64,000 bases of DNA from Nocardioides alkalitolerans DSM 16699 (GTDB lineage: Bacteria; Actinomycetota; Actinomycetes; Propionibacteriales; Nocardioidaceae), in assembly GCF_000426525.1 (NCBI RefSeq), contig NZ_AUFN01000013.1:1-64000 (forward strand), given 5' to 3'. Positions 25,278-33,482 of this stretch are shown here, one piece after another. How positions within the stretch are numbered: the stretch's first letter is position 1; each line of letters opens with the position of its first letter. The notes below the pieces were generated by a model, which was not told the origin of the DNA, searched no databases, and was given only the letters and a program-made list of their open reading frames with translations. The translations under genes were made by a program, and so were the position numbers.

Positions 25278-26156
25278 TCACGGCCAGAGCATCGCCGGGG
25301 CGGGTCGTCCCGAGGCGGCGGCCGCGTCAGCGGCGGCCGCCAGCAGCCGCTCGAGCTGGTCCGGCGGGGTGGTGTTGCACCCGAGGTCGTGGTCGACCTT
25401 GCCGGTGCCGTGGTAGTCGCTCGACCCGGTCATCACGAGGCCCAGCTCGGTGCCGATGCGTCGCAGCGCCGCCCGCGAGGCCGGGTCGTGGTCCTGGTGG
25501 TCGACCTCGATGCCCACGAGCCCGCGGGACTGCAGGTGGGCCAGGCCGTCGGCGTCCAGCACGCCCGGGTCGTGGCGTCCCCACGGGTGGGCGACGACGC
25601 CGACGCCCCCAGCCGCGGTCACCAGCGCGAGCATCGTCTCGAGGTCGGCGGCGGAGCGGTTGTGGTAGGCCGGGCGCCCCGGCGAGAGGAAGCGGTCGAA
25701 CGCCTCGGCCCGGTCGACGACCACCCCGAGCCGCACGAGCTCGTCGGCCACGTGGGGTCGGCCGACGGCCGCGGTCGGTCCGGCCACGCGTCGTACCTGC
25801 TCGACGGTGATGTCGATGTCGAGGGCCCGGAGCCGCTCGACCATGCCCGGCACCCGCGCGTCGCGGCCCTCGAGCACCGCGGTCAGCTCGGCCGCCAGGC
25901 CCGGGTGGGTGGGGTCCGGCAGGTAGGCCAGCAGGTGCACGCCGCGCCCGCGGAACCGCGTGCTGATCTCCATGCCGCGCACGAGGCCGACGCCGACCTC
26001 GGCGGCCGTCTCGGCCGCGCTCGCCCACCCCACGCTGGTGTCGTGGTCGGTGATCGCCAGCACGTCGAGCCCCGCCTGCGCCGCGGCACGGACGAGCGCG
26101 GCGGGGGTGTCGGTCCCGTCGCTCGCCGACGTGTGGGCGTGGAGGTCGATGCGCAC
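25278..26156 (-). CDS. PHP-domain phosphoesterase (YciV/RNase AM-like)
   Basis: 292 residues. The four PHP metal motifs are present: DLHAHTSASDG, ITDHDT, the Glu in GMEISTRF, and later HPWGR plus SDYHG, giving the trinuclear site of the polymerase-histidinol phosphatase family. The length and order match YciV-type enzymes that cleave 3',5'-nucleoside bisphosphates or short RNA 5' ends. GTG start. The pairing with the DUF6758 gene just upstream is conserved in Streptomyces and relatives. Confidence 0.88.
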   Translation of the reverse strand: MRIDLHAHTSASDGTDTPAALVRAAAQAGLDVLAITDHDTSVGWASAAETAAEVGVGLVRGMEISTRFRGRGVHLLAYLPDPTHPGLAAELTAVLEGRDARVPGMVERLRALDIDITVEQVRRVAGPTAAVGRPHVADELVRLGVVVDRAEAFDRFLSPGRPAYHNRSAADLETMLALVTAAGGVGVVAHPWGRHDPGVLDADGLAHLQSRGLVGIEVDHQDHDPASRAALRRIGTELGLVMTGSSDYHGTGKVDHDLGCNTTPPDQLERLLAAAADAAAASGRPAPAMLWP

Positions 26157-26177
26157 GGACCGACCCTAGGGCACGCC

Positions 26178-26813
26178 TCACCAGGTGGGGCGGTCACCAC
26201 CGAACGGCAGCTCGACCAGCGGCGGACCGAGGCCCGAGACGTCCTTCAGGATCCAGTCGTCGCGCAGCAGCAGGATCGCCGAGGCGGGTCGCAGCACGAT
26301 CCACAGCCACCGGCCGTACGCCTCCCCCGCCACCACCGAGCGGTCGAAGCGGTCGTCGTCGGCGCTGGTCGAGACCGTCCACAGCGGCACCGACTGGTGG
26401 CCGATGCGCACGCGCACCACGGGCGGACCCTGGCCGATCTCGCCGCCCGGGTCGCTCGCCGTCGTACCGGCGACACGGCTGCCGAGCCCGACCCCGGGCT
26501 CCTCGGCGACCACGACCACCTCGACCTCCCCGTCGAGCGCGCTCGTGCCCGAGGCGCAGGTGAGGGTGGCGGTGGCCTCGTCGGGCGCCGCGCCGACGAG
26601 CGCGAAGTCCGCCACCCGCCAGCCCGGTCCCAACGGCCACGGCAGGTAGGTCGGGAAGCTCGGCGTGCGCCCCAGGTGGCGGGTGAACTCGTCGTACGAC
26701 GCCTCCTGCGGCCGCCACAGCGGCGCAACGGGCCCGTGCTCGCCGCACGCCCAGGTGCGCTCCCACTCCGTCACCGGGGAGGGACACCTCGGACAACCCG
26801 CGACCAGAGCCAT
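26178..26813 (-). CDS. DUF6758 family protein
   Basis: 211 residues. A small zinc-ribbon-like start (CPRCPSPVTEWERTWACGEHG) leads to the conserved YLPWPLGPGW block, then AEEPGVGLGSRVAG and YGRWLWIVLRPASA. These features fit the actinobacterial DUF6758 family, of unknown function. I start at MALVAGCPRC; an ATG 36 bases upstream adds a non-conserved tail. It is 21 bases from the PHP gene and probably shares its transcript. Confidence 0.8.
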   Translation of the reverse strand: MALVAGCPRCPSPVTEWERTWACGEHGPVAPLWRPQEASYDEFTRHLGRTPSFPTYLPWPLGPGWRVADFALVGAAPDEATATLTCASGTSALDGEVEVVVVAEEPGVGLGSRVAGTTASDPGGEIGQGPPVVRVRIGHQSVPLWTVSTSADDDRFDRSVVAGEAYGRWLWIVLRPASAILLLRDDWILKDVSGLGPPLVELPFGGDRPTW

Positions 26814-26856
26814 GCGCCTACGGTGCTGGGCGCACGGGATCGGCGTCAAGGGCCTC

Positions 26857-27450
26857 CTACGCGTTCCAGCTAAGCAGCACGCGCTGCTCCCGCTCGTGGC
26901 CGAGCTCGGTGAGCCGGGCCGTGTCGAGGCGGAACAGCCGGCCGTCGGTGGGCGGCAGGCCGAGCCAGCGGGCCGTGAGCACGCGCAGCAGGTGGCCGTG
27001 CGCCACGAGCAGCGCCTCGGGCTCGGGGGCGTCGTCGCCGCGCAGGCGCCGTACGTCGTTCAGCCCCGCCACGACCCGGGCGATCACCGCGTCGCAGCGG
27101 GCACCGACCTGCTCGGGGGTCTCGCCCTCGGGGCTCTCGTGCGACCAGATGGTCCAGCCCGGCACGTCCGTGCGGATGTCGGGCGTGCTGCGGCCCTCGA
27201 AGACGCCGTAGTCCCACTCGACGAGGTCCTCGTCGACCTCCGCGTCGCCGAACCCGATCAGCTCGGCGGTGCGTCGGGCCCGGGTGCGGGGACTGGTGAG
27301 GGCGAAGGCGATGTCGCGACCCGCGAGCCGTGGTGCGAGCGCCCGGGCCTGGTCCTCACCGACCTCGGTGAGGGGCAGGTCGGTGGTGGAGGTGTGCTGC
27401 CCGCTGCGGCTCCACTCGGTCTCGCCGTGGCGGACGAGGAGGATCGGCAT
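26857..27450 (-). CDS. Histidine phosphatase family protein
   Basis: 197 residues. The phosphoglycerate-mutase-like catalytic motif LVRHGETEWS is at the start, the second histidine lies in LLVAHGHLLRVL near residue 150, and the acidic donor is in WDYGVFEGR. All four catalytic positions are present. It resembles the MSMEG_4193 type of actinobacterial phosphatase. Substrate unknown. It lies six bases beyond the MaoC gene on the same strand, so a common transcript is likely. Confidence 0.88.
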   Translation of the reverse strand: MPILLVRHGETEWSRSGQHTSTTDLPLTEVGEDQARALAPRLAGRDIAFALTSPRTRARRTAELIGFGDAEVDEDLVEWDYGVFEGRSTPDIRTDVPGWTIWSHESPEGETPEQVGARCDAVIARVVAGLNDVRRLRGDDAPEPEALLVAHGHLLRVLTARWLGLPPTDGRLFRLDTARLTELGHEREQRVLLSWNA

Positions 27451-27456
27451 GCGGGG

Positions 27457-28005
27457 TCAGTCCGCGACCGGGGCGGCGTCGCGCGGACCCGCCCAGTTCT
27501 TGTCCGGCTGCGGCACCGGACGACCGGGCTGCTCGCCGCCGCGCGACTCGAGGTAGCTGTTCTTCGGCACCATCACCTTGCGGCGGAAGATGCACACGAC
27601 CTTGCCGTCCTGGTTGTAGCCGATGGTCTCGACGTAGACGACGCCCCGGTCGTCCTTGCTCTTGCTCTCGGTCTTCTCGAGCACCGTGGTCTCGCCGTAG
27701 AGCGTGTCGCCGTGGAACGTGGGCGCGACGTGGCGCAGCGACTCGACCTCGAGGTTGGCGATGGCCTTGCCGGAGATGTCGGCGACGCTCATGCCGAGCA
27801 GGATCGAGTAGACGTAGTTGCCGACCACCACGTTCTTGCCGAACTGGGTGGTCTCCTCGGCGTAGTTCGTGTCCAGGTGCAGCGGGTGGTGGTTCATCGT
27901 GAGCAGGCAGAACAGGTGGTCGTCGTACTCGGTGACCGTCTTGCCGGGCCAGTGCTTGTACGTCGCCCCGACCTCGAACTCCTCGTAGCTGCGACCGAAC
28001 TGCAT
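27457..28005 (-). CDS. MaoC family (hot-dog fold) dehydratase
   Basis: 182 residues, a single MaoC/R-hydratase domain. The N-terminal MQFGRSYEEFEVGATYKHWPGKTVTEYD is typical, and the hydratase pair is likely Asp in TEYDDHLFC with the histidines of MNHHPLHLD. A second block GDTLYGETTVLEKTESK follows. Such proteins hydrate enoyl-CoAs, often methylated or branched ones. Next to an enoyl-CoA hydratase and an LLM oxidoreductase it suggests fatty-acyl or steroid-like degradation, which is inference. ATG start. Confidence 0.88.
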   Translation of the reverse strand: MQFGRSYEEFEVGATYKHWPGKTVTEYDDHLFCLLTMNHHPLHLDTNYAEETTQFGKNVVVGNYVYSILLGMSVADISGKAIANLEVESLRHVAPTFHGDTLYGETTVLEKTESKSKDDRGVVYVETIGYNQDGKVVCIFRRKVMVPKNSYLESRGGEQPGRPVPQPDKNWAGPRDAAPVAD

Positions 28006-28108
28006 GGGTGTCTCCTTGATCTGCCGGGACCGGTACGACGGCTGTCGCCGGACATCATGACCGACGGGTAACCCCCGCGGGGCGCGGGGTCACGGTGCGG
28101 GCACCCGC

Positions 28109-28857
28109 TCACGACCAGCGCGGCGCCCGCTTCTCGAAGAACGCGGTGATGCCCTCGACGGCGTCGCTCGACGCCGCGGTGCGGGCGGCCGCCTCCTCGG
28201 TCCGGCGCCACTGCGCGACCTCCCCCTCGGCGCGGGCCTCGTGCAGGGCGCCCAGCGTGGTCGCGACGGCCTGGGGGCTGTTCTCCACGATCCGGGCGGC
28301 CAGGGCCCGCGCGGCGTCGACCGCTCCCCCGGGCTCGCTCAGCACGTTGACGAGGCCGAGCCGGTGGGCCCGCTCGGCGGTGATGCTGTCGCCCGTCAGC
28401 AGCATCTCGGTCGCGACCGCCGGGGCCAGCCGCTCGGGCGCGCGGAAGAAGGCGCCGCAGTTGGCGACGACCCCGCGCTTCACCTCGGGCAGGCCGAAGG
28501 TGGCGTCGCGCGCCGCGACCACCAGGTCGCACGCGAGCACCATCTCGAACCCGCCGCCGAGCGCGTAGCCCTCCACCGCGGCCACGAGCGGCTTGGTGCG
28601 CTGCCGGCGCACGAACCCGTACTCCCCGCCCTCGGTGGCCGGGCTGGCACCCGCGGCGAGGTCGGTGCCGGCGGAGAAGCAGACGTCGTCGCCCGTCAGC
28701 ACGGCGACGCGCAGCGCGGGGTCGGCCTCGAAGTCGTCGAACGCCGCCGAGAGCGCGTCGGCCAGGGCCCGGTCGACCGCGTTGCGGCGGGCGGGTCGGT
28801 GCATTGTCAGCAGGAGCACGCCGTCACGGGCCTCGGTGAGCAGCACGGGCGCGTCGC

Positions 28858-28861
<4 letters not shown>
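28109..28861 (-). CDS. Enoyl-CoA hydratase/isomerase (crotonase) family protein
   Basis: 250 residues, usual crotonase length. The oxyanion-hole segments are FSAGTDLAAG and EGYALGGGFEMVLACDL, and the CoA-side MHRPARRNAVDR is near the start. At the first catalytic Glu position this protein has LPEVKRGVVANCG, so one glutamate is kept while the second position is not clear; isomerase or other crotonase chemistry is possible. The ATG overlaps the stop of the LLM gene (ATGA), so the two are translated together. Confidence 0.87.
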
Positions 28862-29910
<1,049 letters not shown>

Positions 29911-29933
29911 CCACGCACCTGCTTCCGCTGCCG

Positions 29934-29951
29934 ACCGACCGATCAGTCGGT
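29934..29951. promoter_or_regulatory. TetR-type operator before the LLM/crotonase operon
   Basis: ACCGACCGATCAGTCGGT has perfect 6-bp arms (ACCGAC/GTCGGT) and lies 24 bases upstream of the LLM start, where it would block transcription. The sequence resembles operators of TetR repressors that sense acyl-CoAs. No TetR gene is adjacent, so the regulator must be elsewhere. Confidence 0.6.
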
Positions 29952-29984
29952 GCGCTCCGAAACTAGGGTGCGCCCCTCGGAGGG

Positions 29985-31004
29985 TCAAGCACCGGGCGCG
30001 CGCCGCAGGTCCGCCGGCACGAAGCGCTCGAGCCCCATCAGGTCGTCGAGGTCGGGCTCCTCGCCGGGCTGCTGCACGACGCCGGCCAGCGCGTCGTACG
30101 CCGAGCCGTCGAGGTCCGGACCGATGAGCACGAGCTCGGAGCCCCGGCTGCGCGAGGGGGCGCCGGGCGTGACGCGCACGTGGCGACCGACCCGGTGCAC
30201 CGTCCAGCGCGACGTGGCCCCGGGCACGTCGATCGTCACGAACCCCTTGATCCGGAAGGCCTCGGGGAGGCCGCCGCCCAGCACCTCCGCCAGACGGCGC
30301 GGGTGCAGCGGGGCCGACTGGCGCCAGGCCACGGTCCGGTACGGCGTGTGGAGGTGGGCGTGCTCCCCGGCGTGGATGTCGCCGAGCGTCAGCTGCCGGG
30401 ACTCCTCGTGGCGCAGCTCGAACAGCAGGCTCGGGTCGAGCGCGCCGTGGCGGGCGGTCGTGACCGGGCGGCCGGGGACCAGCCGCCGGACGCCCGCGCG
30501 GACCTCCTCGAGGCGGTCGGCGTCGACCCGGTCGGCCTTGGTGACCACGACGAGGTCCGCCAGCGCGAGGTGGCGCTCGAGCTCGCCGCCCGCGTCGCAC
30601 GCGTCCGAGGGCGTGTGCTCGGCGTCGACCAGCAGCACCATCCCGCCGAACCGCGCACGCTTGCCGACGCTGCCGAGCACCTTGTGCACGAGCACGGCCG
30701 GCTCGGCGACGCCGCTGGCCTCGAGCACGATCACGTCGATGCCGGCCCGCGGCGCGGTCAGCCGCTTCACGAAGTCGGCGATCATGCCGTCGTCGGTGGC
30801 GCAGCAGAGGCAGCCGCCGGCCGCGGAGAAGAGCATGTCGGCCTGCCCGGCGACCAGCAGGCCGTCGACGTCGATGTCGCCGAAGTCGTTGACGATGACG
30901 CCGATCCGGGTGTCGGCGCTGTGGCGCAGCAGGTGGTTGAGCACCGTCGTCTTGCCGGCGCCGAGGCCGCCGGCCACGACGATCACGGGCACCGGCTCCT
31001 TCAC
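29985..31004 (-). CDS. CobW/COG0523 family GTP-binding metallochaperone
   Basis: 339 residues. G1 motif GGLGAGKTTVLNHLL at the start, the family's metal-binding GGCLCC at about residue 57, Walker B-like VLEASGVAEP and the NKxD-type VTKADRVDAD. A CobW C-terminal domain follows from about residue 200 (FRIKGFVTID). COG0523 proteins deliver zinc or other metals to enzymes and are often zinc-starvation-induced. A Zur box was not found. I start at the GTG giving VKEPVPVIVVAGG, with AGGG 8 bases upstream; another GTG four codons on is possible. It lies near PepSY and multi-TM genes. Confidence 0.88.
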   Translation of the reverse strand: MKEPVPVIVVAGGLGAGKTTVLNHLLRHSADTRIGVIVNDFGDIDVDGLLVAGQADMLFSAAGGCLCCATDDGMIADFVKRLTAPRAGIDVIVLEASGVAEPAVLVHKVLGSVGKRARFGGMVLLVDAEHTPSDACDAGGELERHLALADLVVVTKADRVDADRLEEVRAGVRRLVPGRPVTTARHGALDPSLLFELRHEESRQLTLGDIHAGEHAHLHTPYRTVAWRQSAPLHPRRLAEVLGGGLPEAFRIKGFVTIDVPGATSRWTVHRVGRHVRVTPGAPSRSRGSELVLIGPDLDGSAYDALAGVVQQPGEEPDLDDLMGLERFVPADLRRAPGA

Positions 31005-31083
31005 GTCCGTGACCCTAACGAGTGCGCCGAGCGCCCCGGACGCCGGTGGTGGGCGTGACCGGGGCGCTCGACGGACGCCGCGC

Positions 31084-32547
31084 TCAGACGGACCCGAGCC
31101 GCTCCCGCAGCCAGGGCGTGCGCCGTACGACGAGGTGGTCGGCCGCCAGCAGCAGGAGCACCGTGAGGCCGAACAACGGCAGCAGGACGCCCAGGACGAC
31201 GACCGCCACGGCGAGCACCGGCGAGGCGCGCAGCGGCAGGCGACCGCGGGGCGCACCGAGGCCGCCGCCCTTGCGGCGCCGCTTGAGGAACATCAGCGGA
31301 CCCGTGACGCACGCGGCGATGATGACGACGCACATGAGGGCGGCCCCCCAGAACGACCAGAGCCCGAACGTGCGGCCCTCGTGCAGGCCGATGCCGTGGG
31401 AGACGACCTTGGCGAGCGTCGGGTAGTCGTCGAAGCCGTACGTCGACACCACGTCGCCGCCGAAGCGGTCGACGTGCACGGTGCGCTCGTCGCTGGGGGC
31501 GTCGAAGGCGTAGCCGATGACGGAGAAGACCCCGTCGTCGTCGGCCGGGAGCGCGATCGTCATCGGGTGCCGCAGGCCCTGCCGCTCGGCCACCAGGACC
31601 GCCGTGTCGACGCTCGCGACGCTGAGGTGGTCGGGGGCGTTCTCGCGGTCGGACCTCGGCACCTGGGTGGCGCCCGCACCCCACGGCACGTCGTGGCTGT
31701 GCGGCAGGCTCTCGTCGAGCCGGGAGGTGGGGTCGGAGAGCGCACCGTGGTCCTGGCTCCACAACGAGCTGCCGTTCGCCGTCGCGATCTGCTGGACGGT
31801 GCCCCCGAACACGCCCGTCCACGGCAGGCCGGAGACGAGCAGCATGATCAGCCCGAGGCCGGCGACGACACCGATGCGGGCGTGCCAGGTGCGCAGCCGG
31901 GCGCCCGGTCGCCGGGACTTCTGCTGCCGCTTGCGGGCGGCGCGTCCCTTCACGACGAGGTAGTAGCCCATCAGGGCGCTCACCAGGGCCCAGGAGGCGC
32001 CGAGCTCCATGATCCGGTCGCCGACGGTGCCGCTCATGAGGTCGGCGTGGAGGGCGACGGCGACGCCCGACACCGTGGTGTCGGGGTCCAGGTCGCCGAG
32101 CACCTCGGCGCGCCACGGGTCGACGAACACGTCGAGGGGTTCGCCGTCGGCGGTCGTCACGGAGAAGCGGGTGCTGTGGTCGACCTCCTCGGGCTCGGTC
32201 ATCGACACGACCGTGGCGTCGGGGTAGTCGCGCTCGACCGACGCCAGCTGGGCGGAGTAGGGCTGGCTGAAGTCGACGTCCGCCGGCTGCGAGACGCGCA
32301 TGAGGTCGGCGTGCAGCAGCGGCTCGATCTGGAACCGGAAGAGGTAGATGAGCCCCGTGACGCTGAGCACCAGCAGCACGGGCACGATCAGGAAGCTGGC
32401 GAAGAAGTGCCAGCGCCAGAGCGCGCGGAAGAGGCCCCCGCCGCCGGGCTTGCGGGTGGGGCGGGCTCGGGGGCCGGGCGGCGAGGGGTCGGAGGGGTCG
32501 GGCCCCTCCGAGGGCGTGCGGGTGGGCGGGGACGACGTGGTGGTCAC
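31084..32547 (-). CDS. PepSY-associated TM protein (iron/copper-type membrane protein)
   Basis: 487 residues. A Pro/Ser-rich cytoplasmic start leads to a TM helix (FLIVPVLLVLSVTGLIYLF), then a PepSY domain, two central TM segments (WALVSALMGYYLVVKG, IGVVAGLGLIMLLVSGLPW), a second PepSY region and three C-terminal TM helices. The HFFASF and WHARIGV histidines fit haem-binding positions found in this family, which includes siderophore/haem-reductase-like proteins. I use the GTG giving VTTTSSPPTR because GGAG precedes it. Beside CobW and the next multi-TM gene it suggests metal handling. Confidence 0.85.
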   Translation of the reverse strand: MTTTSSPPTRTPSEGPDPSDPSPPGPRARPTRKPGGGGLFRALWRWHFFASFLIVPVLLVLSVTGLIYLFRFQIEPLLHADLMRVSQPADVDFSQPYSAQLASVERDYPDATVVSMTEPEEVDHSTRFSVTTADGEPLDVFVDPWRAEVLGDLDPDTTVSGVAVALHADLMSGTVGDRIMELGASWALVSALMGYYLVVKGRAARKRQQKSRRPGARLRTWHARIGVVAGLGLIMLLVSGLPWTGVFGGTVQQIATANGSSLWSQDHGALSDPTSRLDESLPHSHDVPWGAGATQVPRSDRENAPDHLSVASVDTAVLVAERQGLRHPMTIALPADDDGVFSVIGYAFDAPSDERTVHVDRFGGDVVSTYGFDDYPTLAKVVSHGIGLHEGRTFGLWSFWGAALMCVVIIAACVTGPLMFLKRRRKGGGLGAPRGRLPLRASPVLAVAVVVLGVLLPLFGLTVLLLLAADHLVVRRTPWLRERLGSV

Positions 32548-32661
32548 GGGTTCTCCAGGGCAGGGGTGCACGCAGGCGCGCGCGGACGTGCGACCACCGC
32601 CGGGTCTCGTGGGACGAGTCGCGGCGGGATCGGGGACGGGTCGTGTGCGCCCGGACCACGT

Positions 32662-32680
32662 CCCCTCGCCGGGCGAGGGG
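32662..32680 (-). terminator. Short hairpin after the multi-TM gene
   Basis: CCCCTCG and CGAGGGG form a 7-bp stem around CCGGG, ten bases past the stop of the gene ending at 32690. It separates that gene from the PepSY gene. Confidence 0.45.
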
Positions 32681-32689
32681 GTCGTCGGG

Positions 32690-33457
32690 TCAGGCGCCCT
32701 GGAGGGCAGGTGGCCCGCGTCGTACGACGCTGCGGCTCAGCTGGAGCAGGTGGGCGGGTCTCGCAGGCGTACGACGACCCGCCCGCGGCCGCGGGCCGGT
32801 GACGGGACCGGCGTCGAGGCCGACGACGAGGGCCCGCAGGCGCAGCACGCCGCCGACGGCCCAGGCGACGAGGGCCAGGACGGTCCAGAGCGCACGCTCG
32901 CCGAGCGCGAGCCACAGCGCGACGAACGCCGCCGCGACGAGGTGGAGCAGCATCATCGGTGCGTGGTCGACCATGTCGGTGACGAGGTGGACGACCGGCT
33001 CCGGGACCGTCAGTCCGTGCCCGCCGCCCCCGCCGGCGCCGCGCTGGGCGACGTCGGCCTGGTAGACGTCGAGCAGCGACCGCTGGCCGCCGAGCGCGCT
33101 GGGCGCTGGCGGGGCGACGGGCGGCGTCGGTACGGCGGGCGGCGGTACGGCGGGCGCCGCCGACGGCGGGGTCGCGCCGGCGGCGTGATCACCTCGGTGC
33201 CCCGCCGCCGCGGTCAGCACGGCGTGCACCACGGTCTGGCCGACGACCGTCAGCACGACGAGCCGGGTCGCGGTCGCCGGACGCCCGAGCAGCGCGGCGC
33301 AGACGAGGGTCGTGACACCGAGGACGGTGAGGAGCACCCGGTTCGACGGGAGCATGCCGTCGGCGGTCTGGTGGGCGACGACGCCCGTGCCCAGCACGAC
33401 GGCGGCGAGCAGGAACGCGCGGACCCACCGCAGCGTCACCCCGACCCGTTGCTCCAC
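32690..33457 (-). CDS. Uncharacterised multi-pass membrane protein
   Basis: 255 residues with about five hydrophobic segments: RAFLLAAVVLGTGVVAH, VLLTVLGVTTLVCAALLG, LVVLTVVGQTVVHAVLTAAA, then a Pro/Ala/Val-rich external loop, then MMLLHLVAAAFVALWLAL and LWTVLALVAWAVGGVL. Histidines cluster at the membrane edges (VAHQT, VHAVL, HRGDHA, HLVTDMVDHAPMM, LLHLV), which fits binding of a metal or haem. I do not recognise the family. Placed beside a PepSY protein and a CobW chaperone, a metal-related role is plausible. GTG start with no clear ribosome site. Confidence 0.6.
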   Translation of the reverse strand: MEQRVGVTLRWVRAFLLAAVVLGTGVVAHQTADGMLPSNRVLLTVLGVTTLVCAALLGRPATATRLVVLTVVGQTVVHAVLTAAAGHRGDHAAGATPPSAAPAVPPPAVPTPPVAPPAPSALGGQRSLLDVYQADVAQRGAGGGGGHGLTVPEPVVHLVTDMVDHAPMMLLHLVAAAFVALWLALGERALWTVLALVAWAVGGVLRLRALVVGLDAGPVTGPRPRAGRRTPARPAHLLQLSRSVVRRGPPALQGA

Positions 33458-33482
33458 GAGGGTCGATGGTGCCAGAGGTCGC

